This document shows, one piece after another, positions 1-13,400 of a stretch of 64,000 bases of DNA (position 1 is the stretch's first letter; each line of letters opens with the position of its first letter). The stretch comes from Gordionus sp. m RMFG-2023 (taxonomy: Eukaryota; Nematomorpha; Gordioida; Chordodea; Parachordodidae), in contig NC_088778.1 of the NCBI RefSeq assembly GCF_954871325.1, positions 25,033,120-25,097,119 on the forward strand, given 5' to 3'. The translations under genes were made by a program, and so were the position numbers. The notes under the pieces were generated by a model that saw only the letters and a list, made by a program, of their open reading frames with translations, had not been told where the DNA came from and made no database searches.

Positions 1-304
1 TTACTCGATATCTTGGGAAAAATATATTAGAACTAGTTTTTAATGATATAACTTTTAACTGTGATTAAATGTAAATTTAGAAACATTACCTTCAGACAGC
101 TACCATTTATATTTACAGGATTGACAGTAACTCAACTCTAATAATATAAATTTTATCATAAATCATTTATAAATTCTAAATATAATTTTAACCTTAGTTT
201 TAACACACTTTTACTTCAAATTTTTATTTTATTTATTATTTTTTTCTACCCTTATATGAATTGGACTAATTTAAATAAAAACAAATGTTAATGAAACTGT
301 TAAG

Positions 305-1499
305 AAAACGCGGCTTTTCATAAAACAATGTTTCAAGATGATGGAGTTGATATACGAAACTTTGTAAGCGATATAGATAGAGATGATTACGATTATCAAT
401 CATTCGTTCATAATCAATGCAGGTTTATATTTTTTATAAATCATGCATTTTTGCCTATTTTTTAAAAAATCAAATAATTAGTCGCGTTGAAAGAACATTT
501 ATACCGAATTTGATGATTGATTTGGCTCAAATTTATTCAATTCACTATGTCAAGCTTACCAATTCTCCTTCTGTCATTGATTGTAATATTATTATTTTTT
601 TAAATAGATGACTATATTAAGGATATTTTGAATAGAAATCCCGCTCGTAACCTTTTTAGATTTAAACAAATATGATCTATAATTTATAGATGAAAAATTT
701 AAAAATACCAAATTATGATTATCATAACTACCCAATTTTGAATTTTAAAAATGGACAGATGAAAATCTTGATGGCGTCATTATAGGAATAGGGTACACCT
801 CTGAAATTAACAGACACATGGAGTGTAATAGGATTCGCGATACTATGGCTGATGAAGAATTAAGAATTTGGTGCGAAAAATCTGTTCTATCAAAAACGTT
901 CGGCAAATCATCATGTATTTATTTTTAAAAAGGGATTATATATTAAAATGATATTGAGTGTAGCGTGCGTAACCTTAGATTGGGGCATTCCCCCAATATG
1001 CAAAGCTTCTTAAGTATCAGTTTAAGCTAATAATAAATGTTCCCATACACATTTCTCCCGCCATAAAAATTTTTTTAAACTATATGGTAATAATGTAAAA
1101 CTTTTTTAAAATTTTTCTTTGTTAATATGTATTTAAAATATAAATTGTAAAACCAAAACTATTTAAAAAAATCTAACATACTAAAGAGCTGCTAAAATAA
1201 TAGATTTTGCATCTCATTAAGATAATAAGAAGGCAAAGAAAATAAAAGTAGATTAATTTTAATTCACTTTAGCTATATATATCTTAAGCTCACTACCGTA
1301 TGAGTACCATCAGCTTAAAATTACTTATTTATAAAATTTTAAAAATTAATTCTTAAATATTAATGTAAAATAGCTATTCTATCGTTTTCCCTAAGAGGCC
1401 GTTGGATCAGTTTCTACAAGGAGGTTAAGTACGATTATACTTTTGACGCTTTTACAGTGTGCGACATTCAGGTATTCGGAATCGCAGAAGGAGAAACAG
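305..1499 (+). CDS. Receptor exons: F5/8C (fucolectin-like) domain 1
   Basis: Likely exons are 305-422, 482-582, 759-914 and 1396-1499. The first three join in phase. The reading begins NAAFHKT, the same way as domain 2 (NLALGK). It has the mid-domain strand LMIDLAQIYSIHYVKL, then a GVIIGIGY strand, and closes with GRWISFYK and FTVCDIQVFG, which match the GRY..L and LCEVEVYG ending of fucolectin-type F5/8C domains. The junction between 914 and 1396 does not keep phase with the sites I chose. Compared with domain 2, about ten residues before GRW are missing, so a small exon or another splice site probably exists between them. Sugar or calcium binding is a family property and is not shown here. 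Confidence 0.7.
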
Positions 1500-4400
1500 G
1501 TTAGAAAAAAAAAATTCGTTACCATTAAGTTATTATCTATGGATGAAAATAATTAGTTTTAAAATGGATGCTTTCCTGATCTACCCATTTATAATCGCTT
1601 TCTGTACTCTTAAAGCCAACGCTAAGATCCCATAATGGGTATCCTGTGATTTTTGTTAAATAGCAAAGAGCAAACATATTTTTGTGGCATTGCCTCTAAA
1701 ACAATCTGCGACTTTAGTTACATAGTCCCGAAGTCTAATGCAACAGGAAACACTTTACTTTCAAAAAAAGTTAAAATATAACTTAATAAACATAGATTAT
1801 TGGTTGGAAGAATTTCTGCCATTTTTATAATATTTACCTTTGCCATTATTGAAACACTACTTGTTTTTTTTATTATTAAATTATCAGTAACACGACATTG
1901 ATTAAAATCTATAAGCAAGATTTCAGGGTCAAATTAATTTACTTATTTTTAAATATCAATCACTATCAGAACCACAAGGTAATGCTTACAAAACTTCCAA
2001 CAATATGTCATTAAAAACATATTAATCTGGGCTCAACACATGTATAGTTATTAGCCATATTTATGAATATTCATATAAAGTTGAAATTTTTTGTGGTGTA
2101 TTATATTTATGAATGATATCATTAACACTAATAATATCATATTCTGAAATATTTATTCTACTTTCTTAAATCCCCCAATATTTTATCCAATTTTATTTTG
2201 CCCAACGCTGAACTTATCCTAAAAACTGCATTTATTTATCGTAATAAAAGCAATCTTTGACTCATTTAAATCTAAAGATTGAGCTACTACTACGAATTTT
2301 ATTAAACCATTTTTATTATTTGTTATCAAGAGATTGTATAACTGATCTTGTATTTAATTGTAATATGTGAATGATTTTCTGTTAGAATTACACATCGATT
2401 TATCAATAGCAAAATATGTTTGCATTTTAATTTATTTTTCCAAAATTTTATAAACACATTGGAACATTTTAATATTACCTTTTAAATATTTTTAATTAAT
2501 ATTCGAATAGTGGGTCCGAGATAAAACGGACAGCACTATAATGAGATGGTCAATAGAAAGAAATGGTCATATTGAGATATTTTACTATGTATATAAAAAT
2601 ATAAATCTACAATAAAAAAAATATCTACCTTAATCTTACCCATGGCTCGGCAAAATAAACAATAAAGAATATATAACTTTTTAATGCTAAATAGTCGTGA
2701 TGCTAATGAATCACAAAACCCGACTCACTTGCAATTTTAATGACTCTATTACGTCATACACCCTCCATCACCCATGATAAAAAATTAGTTATATACATCA
2801 ATATTTTTTATGATTTTTATCTTAATTTTTTGACCAAGATTGTTCTCAATTTTACTATGGTAATTGTATCATGATTATTTTAAAATAAATAAATAATATA
2901 ATTATTGTTTGATTTTGTTAAGAAAATTTGGCTTTAGGGAAATGGGCATATAACAAGGATACTTTCGAAGACGATGATAGGGCATCAGGTCCTAGTAGTG
3001 TCAACGATGGTATTCAAATACCGCAACCATTCAATATACCGGGTTGCCTTGTTTTAAAACTACCATTTGATTTTTGGATGCTTGATCTGGGTGAAATATA
3101 TGATGTCAAAAAGGTTTATCTTTTATAAATATTTATTGGGGTAAAATAAAAATGTGTGATCTAGGTGATTGTGATCGCTTTTAATGGATTCTATCTATCT
3201 CTGGATTCTTTCCAGCATGCCCCAAGTAATAATTTATATTATATGTAAAAAGTTTCATATAATAAAAATATACACCGAAATCTTTAAAATATAGAATTAA
3301 TTGTTTTATATATGTGTATAATCATAAGATGAAATGGTAATTCAAGCTTTATTAGAGGAAAATAATGATATAGGAGGCATTTGTGGATTTATTGACATTA
3401 AAGAATTTTACGAAAACACTATCATAACCATAAAATGTGGTTTGGTAATCCATGGAAGATATATCAAGTTACAATCTCTCAACAATTATCACCACAATAC
3501 TTTAGAACTCTCTCTGTGTGAGGTTGAGATATATGGTGATAAAATATCGGATAAAGGTTAGTTAAAATAAATTTAATGAGGCATATAAGGTATAATTTTT
3601 AAATAACTCTGAATTATGTAAAACTCATTTTAAATCAAAGAATATATAGAATAAACTTTAGATATCAGTTAATAAAAGCTAGAAGTTTAAAAAATATATA
3701 AACTGTTATTTTCTCTAATAAAGTAGATATGGTATATCCATTCATAGTGCCCATTCGCTCTCATTACTTGGTATCGCTGAGCAACCAGAAAATAACCTTG
3801 AATTGCACCGTAAATGGTCATCTTTATTTATATTGGTTGGATTCTAATGGAAATACCTATTATATTAACGATAAGTTAGATAAATTTTACAAATACGATT
3901 TTTGGAAAAATACTACAACTTTCAATATTGCATTACTGGCCAAGGATTATCAAAGGGAAACCAGTTTTAGATGTTGCATACGCGAGCACATATGCAGTAT
4001 GACTTACAAGTTTATAGTCAAAAGTAAATTTTTTATAGTTTATTTTTACTTTTGAAGGTCACAGTTTAGTTCGCATCAGCCTGAAGCCAATTTGACCACG
4101 AACCCCTAAAAATAAAGGCCAAAAATCGTGTCATAGTCTTGACCGATTTTTATATAATTTTGAATACTCCTATATTATCTAATAATATAATTATTATAAA
4201 ATTAAAAAAAAAATTCATTTACTTATAAAATAATATTTTATATCATGTGGCCAAGAGGGTAAAGGGAAAAACCCCCTAGAGATGCAAAAATAACACAATT
4301 ATCATTAAAATGCTGACTGAAATTATAGTTTTCTAAGCAAAATAATATTTTTTTATAAAAAAAATAGCATAAAACATAAATTTTTCGAAAAATGTAACCT

Positions 4401-7400
4401 TACAAAGGCCAGCAAAAAGGGGCTAAAGCCTTATAAAATTTATGAGAATGAGAAGAAACCCAAAAGATCACCTTTTAAGATCAGATTGAAAATTTTCTTC
4501 GAAAGATATTTTTTTATTTTTAAGCCAGCAGTATAACTGCACATAATAATAGATTGTAACATTTGCTTGATAATCTAAGTCACCTGCTTTAAAAAAATAA
4601 TACCCCTCAAGAAACTGAAGTTGAGTGAATTCCTACAATTAAATTTGATAACTATGGACAGGTAATATATAATTTATTTATCGATCCAGACAAAACCGAC
4701 CATCCAAGTCTAAAGACCAAAACAGTATGGTCCAATTCAAACTGTTGACCAAAGAGAGAAAACCGAACCGTTTTCAAAATACATAGTGATCAATAATCAT
4801 ATAGTAATTGTATTAATTTTAACAATTTTTTGGAAAAAGTGGATAAGAGAAAATGGGATATTCAAGAATTTTATAAACTTCCCCTAGATATTTTACCCTC
4901 TAAACACATCGACGATATTTTATCATCATGACTTACTGTCTAATGAGCTCAAAACAAAATGGATCACCATAGATCTTCCTTTTAATAGTTACTCTTGGTT
5001 GTATGGTATACTGCCAACCATAAATGGTAGCTTGGAATAGTAGTCCCTAGTCTCTTTAGTCATTTACAGTTTTATCATCTCCCAATTCTAATGACACTCT
5101 TAGTTCTAAGCCTTCTCAAACTCTTATGATGTGTTATATATTAGAAAAAAGTCAGTCGGCGGCTTAATTGCTTTACTCAAAGTAAAAATACAAGGAGACC
5201 CACATCCTCTATGATTAAAATTATGAATTCTTGTTTTTAGATTGAGGATTGCGTTATTTTGCATTTCTTGAAACTGCGATATAGTCATATTCTTTTTAAA
5301 AAAATCTCCTCCAAGGCCCTGTCCAACTATAAAATTGAGTCACAGGTAGTGCTACTCTCTTAAGATGGATAATATATCTCCACCCCAGTATGAACGAAAA
5401 TAATTATTCGCAAAGATTCAATGATGCCTCCTTGTCCTCAAAATATATATACTCCAAATTCTATTAGAACCCCCCCCCCCACCTACCCAAAAAGTTATAA
5501 GAAAGCATATTTTATTTTTCTCCCCATCCGTTCCTGTGGAAACACTGTTTACTTAAACTATTAAAAAATGAATACGAATTGAATAGTGCTATTTAGATTC
5601 GTAAGTAATTAATTATTCGTGTTTAATTCGAATAATTTTTTTTTAAATATTATAAAATATATGAAAATATACTGATATAATTTTTAAAATATTTTATTGC
5701 ATGTCTTGAGCAAAGCAGAAATTTATTTAGAGGGACTTCTTTATTATCCTCATTGTTTGGCCACTTATTTTAACAAATATTTTTAATGTTAAGCTAAATT
5801 AAAAATATAGGGACATTGTGAGCAAAATGAATATTATTTAAACTATTGTATAATTACCAATTTTAATATTATTTTAGAATATATTTACAAGCCTGTCGAG
5901 ATTAATGTTATGGTCTATATTTCTCATTTTAACTCAAAAATTATGTTGTTTTGCCAAACCAAAGGTGGAATACCTTTACCGGACCTACACTGGATCGTGA
6001 ATGATAAGTTATTTTAAAATATTTTTTTTGAATCATATAATTTTTAAATATAATGTAATTTTACTTTATTATATACATGCTCTTATATTAGATATTATTT
6101 GCTTTGAATATTTATTCTATTTTAGGTTATTGTATATATTTATTAACATAACAAATATAGTGTTAACTGTTTTTAAAAAAAAAATCTAATTCAAAAAGAT
6201 ATATTATATGCCAACATGATGAACGTAACAATGTAGAATTCAATAGATATTGTCAAATTAAAATTAAGCCCCATTATTATGGTAGTTATAATATTTCTTG
6301 CGGAGCTATTCAAGGGAATGAGATTAAATACAAATCTCTGACTCTCAATTATACAGGTAAGCCGAGTGAAGTTTACTTTTAAACATTATTAGTTATATTC
6401 CTGAGTATGAAGGTTTCGATTGTTCAGTGGCCTAATTTTCCCTAAGCAACATATATGGAAAATTTTGTTTATTTTTAATGAGATCTTTTTGAGACACTAA
6501 GGATTTTTAAACAACCATAAATTTTTCAAAATGCTATTATTTGAATAATGAGGCATATTTTGGACTAGGAATGCTTTAATTTGTTATTATGACCACAAAA
6601 TGACTCTATTTACGCTTCTTTGACTTAGAAGCGGGCGCCTTCTTTTTGGTGCCCAGCGATAGGTGGGTCGGCGTACACCGGAATTCACGAAAGGAACGAA
6701 GTGACGTGGATTAAATTTTTATATGTGAATTTTTGTAAATAATTTCTTATACTCAGCAAATAATATTGTTTCCTATTTCCTATGCCTAAAAATAGATAAT
6801 ACAAAGATGTTCCTGTCCCCAAAAGTTAAAGATGATCTATATTTGATGGAAAAATTTTCAAAATTGATTTTGAAATGCGCTATAACCGACAACAACATCT
6901 TTTGGATTTACAAGATCTATCACGGAAATAATTACATCGCTAGTTTTATGGGACAAGAAATTATTTTAGTCTTCCATGCATTAACGTTAAAGGAAAACGG
7001 AACTTACAAATGCGTCGCCGAAACAGGACATGGGCGACTGGAAAAATATTTTCACATTGTAGTACAAGGTAAAAAAAATAGTTAAAATTTATATTTATTT
7101 GAGCATATATGTTTTAAGTCACATCATAACTTTTTTCTATCACAGGTTATCACTTTTTAAACATGTCATTTTCAATGCTAATTAGACAAGAGAAGGACAC
7201 AATATGTTTAAAAAATAACATGTGACTTGCACACCTTAGTTACCATTGTTTTTGAGCAAAGACTCTTATTATGAGAACAAAAATTATGTAAGAAACATTT
7301 TCACGTTATTTCGAACACAGTCCATTTTAAAAGTGCATTTAAAAAAATTAATTTTTTTTACTTTTTATAAAAAGAATATATCATATATTGTAAACATGTC

Positions 7401-10400
7401 AAACTTGGGTGATATGATGTTAGTTAACTTGCTAAACAACAACCAAAATTTATTAAAATGAAATAAGATCTATTTATTTTTTAGGAGATTTTAAAGGAAA
7501 CATGGCCATCCCCCTAAGGACGAATAATTAAGTTGACTTTAGAAAAAACTTAAGGATTTGAACCTCGAACTATCGGATTGTGAAACACCTACTTAACTGA
7601 CTTGGCCACACTACTCGAAAACATTTTTTTTGTATATATGAGTATAAAATTACAAGGTTATCTAAATTTTAATAAAACACATAAAAAATCAATAAGGTCT
7701 AAAGCTATACATCATTACTAGTTAAACTTCCCATAATTATTGATATGTTGATAAAATTATTTATTTTAACAATAATTATGCCAATTTAAACAATTGTATA
7801 AGAAAGTTGTTAAAAATAAGGGGAAACGTTTTAAAACAAATCATACTAATACTGTACTTATTATTTAATTGAATAAATAAAGTTGAAACCTTCCAAATAT
7901 AATTAAATTAGTGTTTTTTTTAAACTATTAAACATTTTGTTATTAATAAAAAAAAATCTTTAACTTCCTTTAACTAGATTAATTTGTTTTTGTAGGATAT
8001 TTATGGAAAATGTCTCAATAGTTTTCCGAGTAAAAGAATTACTTCTTAATCTTACGCATTTGTTTTCCCTTATGTTGAAAGCCATCATTAGTTAAAACTT
8101 AGAATATATTTTATGAATAATATTATGCAATCATTTATAATGTATTTTAGGAATATAGTGAACAATTTTCAATATTACTCATTTTTTGATAAATAAAATA
8201 TTTTTTAAAAATAACCTTTTAAATTAATGATAAAAAATGAAATTACCCAAAACAAAATCTAACAACTAAGATTGATCAATGAAAGAAATAGTTAAATATA
8301 TTCAAGGTGAAAATCAGAATTTTATTATATCGAATTTATGTAATATGATGATAAAAAATGATCTTTTAAAATGGAAAATAAACTCGGAATGTTAAAATTT
8401 TTTTAAAAAAAATTTCGGCTTCGGGCCGGGCTGGGCAAAACTTTATAAAAAATTTCGGGTCGGGCTTGAAAAATTAGGCCCGATGCAGATCACTAATTCC
8501 AATTTAAACGGTATAATATGTAAAATTCTTTCTTACATTATTCTTTGCTCTCTTGACGTGACTTTCTGCTCTAAAACAAAGAAAAATTATGCAAATGTTC
8601 GTAAGGGGGTTGGATTTAAAAAGCTCAAATAATTTATAGGGGGGATTTTTTTTTGAATTTTGAAACCTAATCTATGAATTAGAAAGAAAGAAAATAAGTA
8701 AATGAGAGACAAAATATTACCACAAATTAAATGTTGATTATTTAGAAGAAGAGGGAAAAATACATTTATACAATGTATGCATCGTTCAAAAAAAAAATTT
8801 TTTTGTATCTAGATGATGCAAAAGAAAATATTATCCGAAGACATAAAAGAGATTCTGAGGAAAGTAATGAAGTAGATGATAAGAAAAAAATACACGCTGA
8901 GCCTTTCATACAACACCTACACATTCATGTAGATAATAATTTGATATTAAATTGCACCACAATTTTTAGCCCATTGCAAAATTTTGATAAGATCAAAATG
9001 TCGTTCAAATTTATATGGAAGAAAATTTCCGACGCCCCCATTATTTTAAATTACTATGGCAATACTTTATCTATACCTACCGTTAAACCAGAAAATTCTG
9101 GAACTTATACGTGTGACATTGATATGACAGCCTTGCAATATGTAGATGTCAAAAGCCCAATGTCTACCTTTAATGTTAACGTTTATAGTAAAAAAAAAAT
9201 TTACATTGAATATTAATTTTTTTAAAAAACCCGAGAAATTTTAAAAAAAATTCTCTTCAAATAAAATATAAGCGATATAACATTTCATAAATATTTGCGC
9301 ATAAGATAAGATTTAATTAATTTACGAAACCTCCCATATCACAAGCTGGTACACACTGGGATACTTAACCTGCCTCCACAACACATTTAGCCATTTATCT
9401 CAACTGCCCCTCCCCAAACCACATTGGGCCATTTCCTCAGCAAAAAACTCCCATATCACATGCTGGTACTCTTCAACCGCCCCCTAAACAACATATTGTG
9501 TCATTTTCCTCAATCGCCCCCCCCTCTCAACTTTATTGGGACATTTTTCTCATCAAACCTCCCATTTTTCTCAGCAAACCTACCATCAGGCTTCTCAACT
9601 GGCCCCTCAAATACCATGGGCCATTCTCACCGGCATCTTATAATGTTATACCAGGACAAAACATCGAATTATGACCACTGTGGCCATACTCATAACATTT
9701 AATATTCCTACCCACATCTATAACACAAAATTTCCCAATTACTCGATCCTTCCGCAGCAAATTAACGTGTCGAGTACCTATACCCCCTTTACATCTCCAT
9801 TCTTCCCTCCTCACTCCTCGCCGATTTGCAAGTCTCATTACTTGCCCACTCCTGTATTAACTTCTGCATCCGTAACCAGGTTACTCTTCCAACGTCTGCC
9901 CTTGTATTCTAATACTCCTATTTCGGCGCTCTCCCCTGCAGAAATATAAACTTCCCAACCAAATCAGGAATATCCCACTGCCCCAAGTATACAGTGTTAT
10001 GAGTATTTAATTTAACATATTAACGACTTAATTTAAACACATGCATATAAAATTATAATCTTTAAAAAAAATAATTTAATTATACATGAATGGGCTTAAA
10101 TTTAATCCTCAATATGTGTCATTAAATCATCACAACACTGTATACTGTACCTCTACATATTTAGTTAATTTAAAACAGTTCATTTAACTAACAAAATAAT
10201 TAATTAAAATAATTGAAAAAAATTTTGCTTTAAATTAATTAAACTATACAAAATATTCTAAAAATTTTTTACCTAAAATTATGTCCATAAAAAATTAATA
10301 ATTAACTTAACTAATATTTTAACTACTTGTTGTATTAAACAATACGACGCTATCAAATGAAAACTGAAACAACACAACAGTATACATCCATACTATCTGT

Positions 10401-13400
10401 GCTTATTTCAACTCTTAACTCACACGGGATTTTTAACAACAACTATTTCACTTCACAGCTAATCCACTGTGACCTTAACAAACGTGAAGTTTTTTTTTTA
10501 TCTAAATAAATACAATTATAAGAATAAAATTTACCTTGTTCGTTTGTCAACAAACTATTGCTCGTCCTCTGAGAATTATTTTTTATCAAACTATTGCTTG
10601 AGTATAATTTTTTATTAAAATAAAATGATAAATTAATGATCATATATTGCCTCAAAATCGACCCTTTATATTCTACAATAAAAATAAATATGAATAATGT
10701 GCTAAAATTAATATGGGACTCATCCGGAATCTTACAAATTATACAATTCAAAGTCGAATGCTTGCGCCGTTGTTACACGGCCAAATAATTATGCGTAAAA
10801 AACTATAATAAAGATAAAAAATATATGCAACAAAATAAAGAAAAACAACACCAATTACAACAGTTTGCATTCTTAAAGAAATGGGAGGGGAGTACCTTAT
10901 TTTGTTACGATGCCTTTGATCTATACAACTTGACCTCAATCGATTTTAATATTGTTGTTGCATTATAACCTCTCCTTGGAGAGCCTGGCTAAATTAGTTA
11001 ATCTCATTTGTGAGCTTAATAACGATTATAATCTTTTGTTTGCTTTAACCTTGCCAATCTACCTACAGTTTCGGTGTCGTCACTTGTATTGTGAAAAAAA
11101 AACCGGCTGTGCTGAAATCATTAATATGGGAATGATTTTTAATCTCAATAAGTATAAACTTTATCAAATCTGATTTTTTTTTACAAAAGTATTGAAAATT
11201 AATAAATTCATTTGTACTGCTTAATTATTTGTTATATTGATTTAATCTGCCCTTGGATAGATTTATTGGGATTTATGGAAATTAAGCAAATTTAAAGTCT
11301 TCTTGATATACATTTTATCTAAATCGTTTATTTGATCAGAAATGATAACAACATCCACCACAGTTCAAAATATAATATAATTTTCCATTTATATAGTGCT
11401 ATTTTCCGTGGCTTATTCAATGAAATATTAATGTCTCTTCATTTTTTTTCATCTGTCATTATGAAAAACAAGATTGAAGATACATATGGCTAATTTCATA
11501 AATTTAAGTTTTAGGCTTGTATACATATATTTATTCTCTTGCAATACATTTCCATACACTACAAAAAAGTAAACAATGTTTAAAATATTAACTTTTTTAA
11601 TGGCTAACTTCTTTTAGATTATTTCTCCAGATTTGGTTAGGAATAATACTTATATAAAATAATTCTTTTTATGTTTAATACATTGGAAATGACATCATTG
11701 ATTGGACAAGGATTTATTGTAGAGTTCTCAAATTATATTACTTGTATTGATAACATTTTTATTTATTACATTGGCATTGAGTATACCCTTCCCAAACAAT
11801 GGTTACATACATTTATAGATTTTTTTTGAAGCAAATATTTTTGAAATATTTTAATTTGGGGTTAAATCATTAGAGTCCCTCGTCGTCTGCGAGCTAAGTG
11901 TTCACTGAGTAAATAATTAGATATTGTATTCAACTATTCAATATAAATGGTTTGTATAATTATCCCTAAACTAAGCACTGTATAAGTCTTCATGTTCAAT
12001 AGGAAGAATCAATCCGATATATATGGTTACCCTTTTAGGGATGATGATATTGTGGAACAGCCATAAATGTTAGTTAAGTTTTACTAATTCTTGTGGGTTA
12101 CGGCCTAAGAGTCTAGGATTAAATATTAAATAATTAATAGAATATAAGCTTATTTCCACCGAAACTAGGTCTGAGCTAAGTTCTGGTTGCCGCCATATTT
12201 CAGAAGAGAATATTTGAAAATATAAATGTTTTTTACAATGTACCTTTATTTAATTTATACCTCCCCTCACATGACTTTTTTGGGTATTAATCTTCTTTTT
12301 TTAGTAGAAGAGCATGGGACTTAGGTTTTGACATTTTCTTGGGAATCTTTAAAAAAAAATATACTGCCTTTCATTGCACAGATCAGAAAATTATGAACAG
12401 TGCATTAGACCTGGCTTGTATATTGATTAAAACGAAATGTCAGCCCTACTCGAGAATCTGACAAAGCTAGCAGAGACTAGCTAGTTCTTGCCTCAATGCC
12501 AATTAATCTAATCAAAATATGTCAAATTAACACGCCTGGTCAGAACTTACATCTTCAACCATGTCATCTCTTATTTAATAAAAATTTAATATCGAACAGA
12601 AATCCCTGTTATTTGGACTGCATATTATCCCCAAACAAAAATAGGTAAATGTATAGTGGATCCATTTCAAGAGGTTAACTTACAATCATTTCTCAATATT
12701 TGATTCAATTTTTTAAGTTACATGTTGCCATTTTGTAAAAGTAGCCTTCTGTAATATCATACTGACTTCTCCTTTTTCAAAAAACATAATGTCTGTTTTC
12801 AAAATAAAAAGTGAATTTTTGCAAAAACAAAGTGTCCTATTTAATCACATAGTTTCTTAATTTTATTTTTAAGGTTTATCATGATTTTTTTTTATGATAA
12901 ATGTTAAATTTTATAAAATAAGTTTTTCCGTTTATTTTATGCCCTTATTAATAAATTTATGGGAAAAAATTAATACCAGGCGTATTTCCAGATTTTGGAA
13001 CATAAATTTTTTAATAAATATTTTTAACTATAATAAGCGCTTTATTAATCAATTATAGTGCAGACCTGACCACATTGGCAATTCCTCTTAGATTCAACTT
13101 ACTGTCATAAAAATATTAACATAATATTTCATTCCTATTCTACCTTTTTTTCCCTGGTGGAATATCACAATTAAAAAATATTAATAAAGAAAAGTTGGAA
13201 ATATATGATGAGGTAGAAATCAGTTCATGTCATTTTCATAACGTATTTTGTAAGTATACATAATTAAATAATCAGAGTTATTGCTGTTCAATTTGAAAAG
13301 TTGTATAGAGGAAGGGCTTTATAATTTTCTTTCGCAAAAATAGCCAAAACTTTGAATAGGTGAGCATTTAATAAAACTGTACAATTTGGACAGATAGAAA

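Noticed and set aside
7500-7618. A functional tRNA gene
   Set aside because: Only the internal boxes are recognisable; no closed acceptor stem or sound anticodon arm can be drawn.
9424-9949. Two plus-strand open frames of 92 residues
   Set aside because: Proline- and leucine-rich readings of a C-rich degenerate repeat, with no splice context or domain; the minus strand is the more coding-like one.
10443-11173. Small hydrophobic open frames on both strands
   Set aside because: No domain, no consistent splice sites and no partner exon; they do not fit the missing half of Ig module 5.
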